From the NCBI GenBank assembly GCA_023525715.1, contig CM042012.1:118409798-118473797 (forward strand): DNA of 64,000 nucleotides, given 5' to 3'. Each line of letters begins with the position of its first letter. Within the stretch, counting starts at the first letter, position 1. This document shows, piece by piece, positions 12,217-23,093 of the stretch. The position numbers and the translations under genes are program-made. Under the pieces are notes generated by a model. That model did no database searches, had not been told where the DNA came from, and worked only from the letters and a program-made list of their open reading frames with translations. Source of the DNA: Cichorium intybus (taxonomy: Eukaryota; Streptophyta; Magnoliopsida; Asterales; Asteraceae).

Positions 12217-12580
12217 TCCGTCTGGCTGAAGACGTTAAACTTAGCGCTTGTTGGGAGGCAACCCATCCTTATAGGTAGATACTGTATTTCTTAGGAGTAA
12301 TTAGGAAAATATTATCATCGTCACTGCATGTGTTATTGGTTCGAGGCAAGTGTGGGATCATATGAAGGAATTTTGAAAAATTGAAGACCGCACCGAGGTA
12401 GGGCATGTTGCGCGTCGCGGGATCACAGAACAACCCGAAGAGCTGGAGTTGATTTGGGAACACGCGCGCCGCGGTTACTTCTTATCCGCGTCGTGGGAAA
12501 TGATCGGTCAGATTCCCTTTATAAGGTACGTTGTTTTCACTTATCGCGCACACACCACGACGCGCCTCAGAGCTCCGTTC
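12217..12580 (+). repeat. Duplicated internal block, copy 2, with promoter-like module
   Basis: Starts 7 bp after the gag-protease frame ends and carries the Athila/Tat post-pol spacer motif. A PPT-like GGCAAGTGTGGGATC lies at 12346-12360. CpG-rich words occur at 12390-12420 and 12461-12495, then TTTATAAGG at 12518-12526. It lies upstream of the ATHILA-ORF1-like gene, so it could drive a separate transcript. This is inferred from layout only. Confidence 0.6.
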
Positions 12581-12932
12581 AACCGAAGTTTTTCTCGTCT
12601 ATTCTATTCCTACGATTGATGTATGTCATTCTAACTTGTTTTTACTCGATTAGAACAAGCAATTAGGCCGTGAAATTGAGTGATTTTTCCAAAAATTGAA
12701 AAACTTAGAAATCCGCAATGCTGGCTTGTAGGGTGTTTTCTTTGCCAAATGATTACCCTAGAGGGGCTAGTCGGTGCTTAGGCTACCTTGTAGTGGTTTT
12801 GGATTGAGTTAACAGGCGAAAATCATCGATTTGGGGTTTGGATTTTGAAACAGTCGCTTGCCACGCCGCGGTTCGGTGGGGAAGACAATGACTTATTTCG
12901 CAAATTTTTTTTCGTGTGGTCTGTTTGTGCAG

Positions 12933-14046
12933 ATGGCTTTCAGGCGCAACCATCCTTTTCTCCAGTTTCCTGATGATCTGGAGAGTTCAGTGGAGTACAC
13001 GCAGCGGAGGGACGCATTGTTTGGTCGCCGGGTTCTTGAGGCGACGATTTTGGATCGAGATATTCTCAGGGATGACGGGTTCTGGGCCGAGATCGAGTCA
13101 TTTCTTCACCGCACTTGGTCCAATGGAGAGTTTACATTTACATGTCGTGGTTGGGATAGGCTTATGGCCAACCAGGACGATGTCGTCTACACGGAGCTTC
13201 TTTTGGAGTTCCTCTCCACGGTCCATGACGCACCAGCCTCGCCGAAGGTCCAATCCAGATTGGTCAGATTTCGATTAGGAGGAGTCAGTAGGGAGTGCAG
13301 TCTCCGGGATTTTGGGACACGTACAGGTATATACACCGAGGAGGATCTTCAGAGCCGCCACTTTACGCTGTTTCTTAGGGCGTGTGTTTAGGGGCAGCCC
13401 GCGAGGGAGGCCAATGCAGTTATTTGGGCTACGTTGTTCAATGTCTTCTTCAAGGCGGGGTCTGCCAGGGAGAGCCAGCTCCGCAACCCGCTTCACCGGC
13501 CCATGCATCGCATCATCTCCACTTCTGTTATGCAGAAGGAGGGGGTGAGAAGGTGTCCGGTGAGGACATGACATATATATGGGTGCTCCTTGATCCCACC
13601 AGATTCCTCCACCTACCGTACGCTTTGGCGATCTCCTTATCCACCGAGCAGCGGGTGTGTCAGCTAGCAGTCCTTTGGCCGGCGGGCACTACATTACCCG
13701 CCTGGCCCGATCTTTTGGGTTGCTCACTGCCGCGACCATCGATTCTTTAACGGCGATACCCCCTATGCGCACAACAGTGCGAGCTTTGGAGAACATGCAC
13801 CTGATCCATCAGCCACAGGCGGGGCGGTATTTGAGGGTGGCGATGGAGGCACCGAAGGCATCGCGACCAGCCCATGAGGAGGGACCGCCGAGGCATCGCC
13901 AGAGGGTTGCACCACCAGTTCCACCACCACAACCACAGCAGGAGGAGACACCGGCCATCCGGCGATTGGAGGATCGGGTGGCTAGGATTGAGGATCAGTT
14001 GGAGTGGATTGGGGAGGTCTTATTGGAGATGGCCACACAGCAGTGA
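12933..14046 (+). pseudogene. ATHILA ORF1-like (3' ORF) pseudogene
   Basis: The protein matches the pattern of the plant ATHILA ORF-1 family, including VRFRLGGVSRECSLRDFG followed by a Tyr/Glu/Glu-Asp-Leu segment (13265-13345). The family's role is unknown, and it occupies the env position of Athila elements. I start it at ATG 12933, which follows a splice-acceptor-like CTGTTTGTGCAG. The same frame is open from 12858. A TAG at 13389-13391 and frame changes near 13550 and 13650 disrupt it. The C-terminal part is Pro/Gln-rich and ends in a heptad-like helix (about 13960-14046). I see no signal peptide or membrane segment, so nothing here supports a true envelope protein. Confidence 0.7.
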
Positions 14047-15096
14047 CGACGCCCCCGACCATTCCCGGCCCAAGCTCACGATCATGAGGCAGGTCCTTCC
14101 AGGCCACCCAGGGACGATTGATGTTTTTTATTTATCTTTTTGGGATATATGTACTGTACCTATGACACTATTTATTTTTGTTTACTTGTTTATATTTTAT
14201 ATATGTTTGTTTTGTTGCATTTAATGTTTTGTGAGTGATGCATATAATACTCACTCACATAATACCCAAATGGAGAGTCTATGGATGAGTTGTTTCAGGC
14301 AAGTGTGGGGTCACCGTGCCCCCTCCACTTGCCATGATCACTGGCGTGTTTTACTGTTGCGCTACAACTCCTGAATTCTGAATCGTGGAAATGTTTGTGT
14401 TTTTGTACCTGTGACAACCAAGTACCATCAAGCAGTCTACAGTCTAAGGGGGTAACTCTTTCTCCCTTGTTTTGAAATTATTTTTTGTACAACGGGGGCG
14501 TTGTACGGTTTTAAGTGTGAGGTGTGGACGGTCGAAAGAGTGTTTTTTGAAATTTTTGCGGGAAATGAGTCAATTTTCAAAATTTTAGCAATTTTTCAAA
14601 ATTTTTAATAGATTGTAATCTTGAAACGAATAGTTTGTGGATGTTATAGCATTGGTATTTTTCAAGAAATACTATGTAGTTGTTATCATGCTAATAGTTT
14701 AGTCAAATAAGTTGAGTTTTAGGAGTTAGAAGATTGGAGTATTGTAGGTTTGGAATTTAGAAATGAATCGTCAATGAGTGGCCTTTGTTGTTCGAGTCGG
14801 TAAGTCTAAAATGGGTGGACCTTAAGCACCTTGCCACCTAAGATCGTCTGGTCTGGGATGATATTTCTGAAAGCTCGTTACACGGACAACATGGAAATTC
14901 ATGGACAGTTCTTTAATGGCCTTTAGAATCTGAATGAGTACGTATACTTCATTGTGGACAGAAAATTTGTAATCAAGGGTTCTTTAGAAAGTCATGAATT
15001 CACAAACTATTTCACTCTAACTCCTGAGGCAATAATCTTTGAAATTAAACACATTCGAAAATATTTGAATCTTAGTTAGAATTTGTTAAAAACTCT
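14047..15096 (+). other. Non-coding 3' region of the Athila-like element
   Basis: No ORF. It holds a third PPT-like GGCAAGTGTGGGGTC at 14298-14312. This is followed within 20 nt by CCCCCTCCACTTG, so the two can fold into an imperfect stem. The rest is T-rich. Confidence 0.6.
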
Positions 15097-15134
15097 CTTG
15101 CTTGGGGACAAGCAAGGCACAAGTGTGGGATGTT
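15097..15134 (+). other. Hairpin and polypurine tract before the 3' LTR
   Basis: CTTGCTTG (15097-15104) and CAAGCAAG (15109-15116) form a perfect 8-bp stem with loop GGGA. The purine-rich AAGTGTGGGATG follows and lies directly before the 3' LTR, where the plus-strand primer is made. Confidence 0.7.
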
Positions 15135-17207
15135 TGACAACGCCTAGTAATATCAAGTATTTTAGTTGTTGTTGAGCCCTATTCTTGGTGATTTTATATC
15201 ATATATGCTGTGGTATTCTCACTTTTTGTGTTAGTGCTTGTTTGGAAAGAAAAGATGTAAACAGGGGCTAAATGCGTACAAAATAGAAGAAGTTTGGAGA
15301 TAAATCCAAAAAGAGTCGAATAAGCACGCGCGCCGCGGAGATGCACAAGGGCGCGATGCGCTGAGTCACAAATGAGGCGGTGAGAAGAATTCAAATGCCG
15401 AAAAACGGGGATAAACCCATACACGCGCCGTGGATTCTACATGTGTGCGACGTGGCTGCTTAATTTCCAAAACTATAAATAGAGGCTTCTAGGTCGAAAT
15501 CAGCAGCAAAGAATTAGCAAAGGAACGACACCCAAGGCTTCTTTGACTCCAAGTTTCAGTTTTCAGTCGACTATACGTGGTATTTGTGTTTTCTTATTTA
15601 ATTTTCAATTAGTTTAGTAGTTTCAATAGCTTGGCTTGGTGTTATTAGGTGTGACAACCATTAGCATTAGGTTTTAAGTTTCTGAATTTTATGTTTACTG
15701 TTTTGAACAGTTGGGATCTGAGTTTTTATGAAAGTTAATCATTCGGTTATTTTTAATTGCTTCTTTTTTACTTTTTAATGCTTTGAATGAGTTTGGATGT
15801 TTTGGCTTGATTTGTATTACTTATATTTCTGAATTGCATTTCTGATTTTAGTATGTAATTAGATTAAGTTTTGGTTTTGATTTTAGTTTAAGTTCATGCT
15901 TGGATTGGAATTTGTTGGATTTTATGATTTTGGGACTGTTTTGGTAAAAGTTGGAAACTAGATCCTCTGGTTGTAGCGTGACACTACAATTGGTAATCTG
16001 TTGCCTACCTTGACCAGGTAACTCCTGTGGATCGACCCTGACTACCACTATACTAGTGAGAGTGAGGTTTTGTCGCCATATATCCTAAGTAAGATGCGGA
16101 AATAGTAAGATTGCGGAAAGTAAAGTTCCGAAACTGAAAAGTTTCGGAAGTGGACAAGTCTGAAGACTTGAGTTGATTTGCGGAATATAAAGATTACTTA
16201 GAAAAGACCGATAGCTCAACAATAAATAAGGTGCATAAACAGTTGATAATAAGTAATATAAAGACGTGAGAATTATGATGCTAGAAATGTAAGGACAAGA
16301 GGAAATGCAGATAAAAGCGATGAAATTGATGGAATGAGAGAATATATTGATATTTGTTAAAGTGTTACAACTTGTCTCTCAAACTCATGAGGACTGAAGA
16401 AGGATAAGGTCTTCCTTTTATAGACTAAGGAACGACCATCGAATAAAAACCTATGGACTGAAGAGCAGACAACACGTCTCTCTTCAGTCAGACAATATGG
16501 ATAATTCTAATATAATAATACAATGTCAGACTAGGGTGGCTATAGTTACAATAAATTAATACATTAAGTACAACCGACATGCTTTTAAAAGGCCACGCCT
16601 GATCTAGTCTAATCATATCCTATAAGTTGAAGTGCTTATCCTTTGCCTTATCTTCAAGATAGTCAGTTCTTCAGTCTTCTACGTTGAATGTTTATGAAGG
16701 AAGTTCCTAGAACTTGTTTGTATTGTTTATCCGAAATCCTGAGTGGATTTCGGAGTCCTGACATTTCTGAATCAGAGTATCCTTAGGAACTTGGTCTCTT
16801 TCATTTTGAGTGATCTTCTGAGTTAGTTCGGAACATGGTCTTCCGAACTGTGTCTTCCGAGCATTGTTCTTCTGAACTTGGTTTGCTGGATTGGTGTTGA
16901 CTTAGTCGGAGTTCCGAAATCCAAGACTGGATTTCGGACATGTATGAAATGATCATTTACACAAGTCATCCAGAACCATAAGTATATTCATAAAAAACAT
17001 TCAGAACATACGATTAAAACATTCAAAACATAATAATTGTTTAATACTTAACACATTCATACAAACCACTTGTTTATCATTCCATCAAAACAAAGATATT
17101 AGAACTACTAGCAAATACATCAAATAACGAGTTGGTCAACGATCTGGTTTCAACACTAACATGAGGTATTTTATTATTTTTGACCGCACGACGACCTAGG
17201 CGTGTCA
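15135..17207 (+). repeat. 3' LTR of the Athila-like element, split by a solo LTR
   Basis: Begins TGACAACGCC and ends GGCGTGTCA. Positions 16071-17161 are a later insertion. Without it the LTR is about 980 bp, matching the 997-bp 5' LTR. Confidence 0.85.
16071..17161 (-). mobile_element. Solo LTR, probably Copia, nested in the 3' Athila LTR
   Basis: On the minus strand it starts TGTTAGTGTTGAAACC and ends ATATGGCGACA. It has a good TATA box, CTATAAAAGG (plus-strand 16414-16423), followed by a pyrimidine-rich leader. TGAGGT occurs on both sides (16063-16068 and 17162-17167), with two extra T on the left, so the duplication is slightly imperfect. There is no coding region. Confidence 0.7.
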
Positions 17208-17477
17208 ATCTCATCTCCACCGCATCACACGAGTTACAACACAAATTAACGTCAAATCCCTTGTACACTGGACCTAACAACTTACTTTCCAAAGCCTCGC
17301 ATAGAATAACAATACACTTTGGGATGTGTCGCAACCCTCATATGGTCGCGTCGCGTAGATATGGTCAGAAACCTCTTTTTCCATGCATTTTATCTATCTC
17401 ACAAGTTTTTGGACTTCACACTATGATCCAAACATACATTATAGCAGGTCCAAATCATAAAATACCGAAAATTACAT
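17208..17477 (-). repeat. Old gypsy LTR, right part
   Basis: Continuation of the LTR at about 1450-3178 across the Athila-like insertion. It ends in TTACA, and the minus strand starts TGTAATTTTCGG, much like the LARD LTR start TGTAAGAACCCG. It contains CGCGTCGCGTAG, another CpG-rich near-palindrome. Confidence 0.4.
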
Positions 17478-17589
17478 AGTTTTTTTTATCAAAATTGACC
17501 AAAATACCCATGTGGTTAAGTTTTACCTTAACAACATTATCTTTAAAACACAAGTATAATTGCATAACAAAGTATGGTTCTTACATGTT

Positions 17590-18360
17590 TAACGACTAGT
17601 AAAGGAAAGCAAATTTTGGTTGAACCTACTTAAGAAGAAATGAAGATGCTTGAAGAAGAAGAGAGACAAAGAAAAGCTGAAGCTTGAAGTGTTGAACAAA
17701 TTCAAAAGGATCAACAATTGGCAAATGAACTCCCACTTGAGTAAAAGCTTATTCGTATCCATGAATTAGCCTAGGGAATCGCTGAAATTTTTGAGATGAA
17801 ACCAAAGCATATTTTTCCACTGAAAACACCTTGGATAACCAACTAGATATACCGACTTCTTTGACGTATTTCACATATCCTTGGATGAATGGTGTGATAG
17901 ATGAAAGTATAAAGTCTTAGAGTTACCAGGATAGGGTTGTAAGGTTTCATGCTACAATGGGTCAAGATCCTAATGTTTGGTCTCTAAAGAAGGTTAATGT
18001 TCGAAGGTGTGTTTTGATACTTTGAATTCAACGTTCTTAGAGATGTTACAGATGAATTCATCTTTACAAATGCATATTTACCGCTAATGAATCCACATGA
18101 CCTCATTGTTTTTTACAAGACTTTGAAAATGGCTAATGTAAGGTTTTTTTATAGTGTTGTGAAATTTGTTTGAGCTTATCTGTTTTTCTATTACAAGGAT
18201 TTGGCATCAAAAGGTGTTTTTGACTCACCTCATTCGAGATAAGTTAGAAGGTCCTGATTGTATAGTGATAAAAATTTCGAATAAAGTTGATGGTGAAATT
18301 TTGATAACTCCTACTTGGGTAGTAGTATATTCTGAGAGAACCAAGACATAAGAAAATGTT
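17590..18360 (+). pseudogene. Decayed transposon-like coding sequence
   Basis: Broken plus-strand translation with a Glu/Arg-rich helix (KMLEEEERQRKAEA, near 17640) and a later segment around 17940-18130 containing TMGQDPNVWSLKK. Stops and frameshifts are frequent. I cannot place the family. Its style suggests an element-encoded protein. Confidence 0.3.
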
Positions 18361-19289
18361 CTTTTGGATGGAATGGGAAACAACTATTCTAAATAAATGT
18401 GTTTAATATTATTATGTCTAGAGTTAGAGTGTGTATAAAGAATAGTGATGATATTCAAAAGAAGATTTTGGATGAACTTAACTAGTGGATTACGGTTTAA
18501 AAGCTTCTAGCTAATTATTAGGAGGATTTTTATACAAATAAAAGTTACATCTTCAGCATCTAGCTATCAGCTAGTTTGCTAAACATACATTATATGTTAT
18601 ACATAACAAAGAGATCATTTGATTAATTGGTGCATGTAATTAAATCTACATGTTTATTGTATTGTTTATTGTATCGTATTGTTGCGAATTGCTTGTACTA
18701 ATCATAACATGTATATCAATTTTAAAAAAGAAAAAAATATACTACGTATATTTATTTTTTTTACTTATACCCTAAAAATTTCATACATCTTTTTATTAAA
18801 ATAAATTTGTAAATTATTATTAGACAATTATAACAAAAAATAATTGTTCTTATAAAATTAATTATTGTATAACTTAAACAACCATTGTATTTGTTTTATT
18901 TAAATCAAAATTATTTTTGTAATTACTAAAATGTTCCAATTTATAAATAAGGTTGAAATAACTTGATGTACATAAAAAAAGAGTTGAGAAGAACAAAATT
19001 CTACAAATGAACCTTAACACCAAATTAGGTGATAATATAATACAATTTCTGGTTTTTTAGTATTCACCAACATAATATTAGTATGAAATATGATGTTGGG
19101 TTAGAGCAACTTTGCATCAAATTTAAATTGAAAATTTGATTCTACAACCATAACAACAAGATATGGAAATTTTATTTTACAAAATTTGATGATTCTAGCA
19201 TACTGAGATATAGACATATTGTTCATAAATATATTGGGTAACAAAGTTTTTGAATAAGAAAAATTAAGAACGTGATTTGGTGTTGTACA
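18361..19289. other. AT-rich sequence, nothing recognised
   Basis: No convincing ORF, terminal repeat or RNA gene. Short fragments of the LINE that follows may begin before 19289. Confidence 0.5.
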
Positions 19290-21210
19290 AAAGAGAAGAC
19301 ACTTGACCTAGATGAATTTACTTTTTAAGTTCATCATGGAGTTTTAAAGTATAATCTATATTGATCTTATTAATGTTATTGAATTTTGTTGAGCAATGGG
19401 TCATATTAGTAAGAGTTATAATGCCTCCTCTATCTTACTAGTTTTGAAAAATTATATTGCGACTGTCAATGACAACTGTCTCCAAATAGTGATCGCGAAA
19501 GTTGTTAGTGGTGAGCAAGCACCTATGTTGAAGGGTGTAGCATTTTGGATGTCATTTTTATTACAAATAAGACTTGTAGTTGGGCTAAAAAAGCCAATAT
19601 CAAAATGATGCGCTTTAAAGTTGAAAAAAACCAATATCAAAATGATGCACTTTCAAGTTGATCGCAATAAGGCTTTCAACTCCCTTGATCGGGATTATCT
19701 TGGCTCAATTTTTGAACAAATGCATTTTTGAAGTAAATGAAGGAGGTGGATTCGAGGTTGTGTCAAGTCCATCAAAATGATTCTCTTTAAAGTTGATCGC
19801 AATAAGGCTTTTGACTCCCTTGATCAGGACTATCTTGTCTCAGTTCTTGAACAAATGCATTTTGGACGTAAATGAAGGAGGTGGATTCGATGTTATGCTA
19901 AGTCTATAAAAATGATGCTCTTAAAGTTGATCGCAGTAAGGATTTCGACTCCGTTAATCAGGATTATATTGGTTCAGTTCTTGAACAAATTCTTTTTGGT
20001 GGTAATGAGGAGGTAGATTTGAGGTTGTGTCAAGTCTGATAGAGTCTTAATACTTGGTAATGAGTTATCCACAAAAGAACTTATCTTAAGGAGGGGGGCG
20101 GGGATTAGACAAGGTGAACCTCTTTCACAACTTTCATATGTTATTGCCATGAAGGAATTGCATCTTGTGATGTCTTCTACGTGCGAGCTAAACATTTTTC
20201 ACAGATTGCCTCTTCCTAATAATGATCCGCTTCTCTCATATTTAATGTACGCAGACAATGTGATGTTTATAGAAGAATGGTCACTGACAAACTTCATTAA
20301 CCTCAAAAGGCTCTTTAGATTTTTTTCATCTCTATTCCGTTCTAAAAGTAAATTTAAATAAAAGTAAAGTGTTTGGTGTAGGAGTTGATGACATTGAAAT
20401 CGAGAGGTTGGCTCGCTTTTTAAATTGTGAAGCCTCTTGTTTTCCTTTTACCTATGTTGGTTTCAGATTGTCTCTAACATGAAGTTAGCAAGAAATTGAG
20501 CCCCAATTGTAGAAAAACTATAAGCTAAACTTTTCTCTGGGAAATCCAAAACTCTCTCCTTTGGTGGTTGACTAACTCTACTTAAATCGTTGCTTGGAGT
20601 TTACTACTTTACTATTCCTTGTTATAACAAAGCACCTAAAAATTTATTGATTCATTAGAGAGCATTCAAAGAGTTTTTCTTTGGGGTTGATATTAGAAAA
20701 CCGAAAAACAAAGTTGGTCGCTTAGAGAAAGCTCATATCTCGATAAGAATTCGACGACCTCATAGTGGGATGCCTAAAAGCTTCAAATCTTGCTTTTTGA
20801 CAAAACAATGGTGGAGGGCGAAAGAAGAAAATCAAACTATTTGGTATGAGACCATTAGGGCCATACATAATAATTATGGTCAAGCCAACTACCTGATTGC
20901 TAAGAAATATGTCCCTGATACGTGATCCAATATAGCTTCAATAGAAGAGGAATTTTCTGAAATGAGCATTAATCTTGTGAATCTTCTTAAAACGAAAATA
21001 AAAAATGGGTCTAACACCTGGTTTTTGAAAGAAAAACGCGTTGTAGTACTAATTTAAAAGATAGATTCTTGCGTCTTCACATTATAAAAAACGACAAAAA
21101 CTATTTGATATCTAATCGGGTCCAACTTTACTCCGTTTTTTATAGATCGATCATGTGGAATTGGAAAAAGAGGAGGAGAACAGGGATGGAAGAATCTAAT
21201 GGCGTTTTTG
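19290..21210 (+). pseudogene. LINE (L1-type) reverse transcriptase remnant
   Basis: Successive frames match plant LINE ORF2. A pre-RT segment lies at 19380-19610. RT motif A-like FKVDRNKAFDSLDQDYL is followed by WRRWIRGC. A GIRQGEPLS segment is near 20110. The catalytic box reads YADN (20249-20260) where YADD is normal. 'VFGVGVDD' follows at about 20370, and the zinc-binding-domain approach (FLRLHIIKNDK) is near 21075. Many stops and frameshifts are present. The palm segment occurs three times in tandem (19655-20040). Confidence 0.8.
19655..20040 (+). repeat. Triplicated RT palm segment, about 135-bp period
   Basis: Three copies start at AAGTTGATCGCA-type words at 19655, 19790 and 19924. Each covers RT motif A through the WRRWIRG-type segment. 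A shorter duplication (CAATATCAAAATGATGC) just precedes them, near 19597 and 19632. Confidence 0.85.
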
Positions 21211-21371
21211 GTTGTGGAAAATATTCTAGTTTTCTAATGAAAATGAAAATTTTAAAATCGCGTTTGGTTAAACAGGTTTTCTAAAATTTCCAAATTTCCA
21301 AAATTACAATGAAATTGGAAAAAATTGGAAAATTGATGATTATTAATTTTCATATTTTTCTATTTCCAAAA

Positions 21372-21895
21372 GTTTTCTTAAATATAAACACACACATACA
21401 CACACACCCCACACCCACCCCAAACACACATCTTAACCCCACCCACCCGAACCCTCACCACTTACCCCCACTCCTAAAGGCATCCATCCTTACCCCTATA
21501 CACATCCGATACCTATTCACACCACCGCACCCCCACTTACACCCATACCAAAACACCCACCCCCACGCACCACACCAACACCTACCCCTACCCACCACAA
21601 ACACCCACTCTCACCTCACCTACCACGATACCCACCCCACCCTTACCTATACCCATACATTTTAATCACCCACACCCCACCTCCAACCTCTATCCTACCT
21701 GACACCCACCCGTCCACCGCTAAACACCCCCTCCCAACGACTCACTTCACTGAACACCCACCCTACCCACCTCAAGCACCCATCCCTATCCCCACCCACA
21801 CCTAATACCTATCGACACCCACCATGTCCACCCACACCCACATAGAACACCGATCCACCCTTAGCCCCCATCCCACTCCACCCCACCTTGCAATC
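21372..21895. repeat. A/C-rich, almost G-free tract
   Basis: About 520 bp whose plus strand is nearly all A, C and some T, made of degenerate CACCC, CACACA and CCCCAC words. The apparent His/Pro/Thr reading frame across it follows from composition and is not a gene. Confidence 0.85.
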
Positions 21896-23093
21896 TTGTG
21901 CTTTCTAAATTTGTTTTTATTTTGTGTCTTTTCATTAATCATTTTTATAAATTAAAAATTATTATTTGTTGAAAAGTAATAGAAAACGACATGAATAAAT
22001 TTTAATTTTTTTAATTTTCAATTATAACCATAAATATATGTTGATAATTTTTTTACAATACTTACTCAGTAAACTTATATAAAAGATGTTACATTATATG
22101 AGGAGGGTGTGGGTGTGTTGGGTTTGGTTGCTAAGGATCCAATGCCATTTACCTCAAATAATTGTGTGCCTAATAATGTAAAAGAAAAAACTTCACTCTT
22201 ACTTAATTATCTTATTAAAAATAAGATTTACTTTTAGAATATTTTATAGAAAAAAAAAACAATAGCGATAGGAAGCAACATTCTTTGTTTCCTTCATGGT
22301 CTCAACTAATGGAGCATTGGAAGTAGAATCCGATGCATCAGATCCAAAGCACGATCAAAGTTAGCAACACACTCCACCCCACCTCGCACGTGCCTTCGCT
22401 TACTTTTCAATTTATTATTTTTTAATAAAAAACAACACAAAACTTTATATTTTAATTTACTTACTCGACACTAAAACTTGTTGCTTTATATAGATATGAA
22501 TCCGATAAAGATGCATAAAGACATAATGGAAAGAATCTCAAAAGATGAAATACTAAAAATGGGAATGCAATGAATGTAGGCTGTTAAAGCGCACATGACA
22601 ACAAAAAAACACGAGATGCTATGATCAAAAACACACAAAAGGACCCTTCACCAAAAAGGAATTTTTATAACCATCATCATGTTGTACAAGATTCTCTCAT
22701 GTGAAAACTATGATCACAATTCACAATCATACTTTCAAACTCCTAATTTCATAAAAATTATTTAAAAGAAAGAGGATAATTGTAAGAAAGGATTTATAGT
22801 TTTATACCCGGATTTGTCGATTATATGCCCCACAGTTGCAGAGGAGAGAGAGTGTAAAAATCGTTGATAGTTATGTTGCAGAGGAAGAAGCTTCTAACGG
22901 TGAAGAAAAGAAATAAGAGAGGTCAGGAATATTATGGTTCTGTAGAGACATTATACAGATAATGAGATAACCCTAAATTGTATTGATAATAGAACCGAAA
23001 AAGCGGAAATAGTTTTAGAAATTAGAATTAGAAATTAGTAGGAAAAATCAAGAACAATGGAAGTAATTAATTTGACAGTGCATCGATCGGCGA
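21896..23093. other. Intergenic region downstream of KRP
   Basis: AT-rich. No transposon ends or gene features recognised. The part near 23094 should contain the KRP 3' UTR. I see no textbook poly(A) signal close to the stop. Confidence 0.5.

Noticed and set aside
12933..14046. Functional envelope gene
   Set aside because: It sits at the env position but shows no signal peptide or membrane helix and is broken. It matches the ATHILA ORF1 family only.
21309..21665. 118-codon His/Pro/Thr-rich frame
   Set aside because: Composition artefact of the A/C-rich tract.
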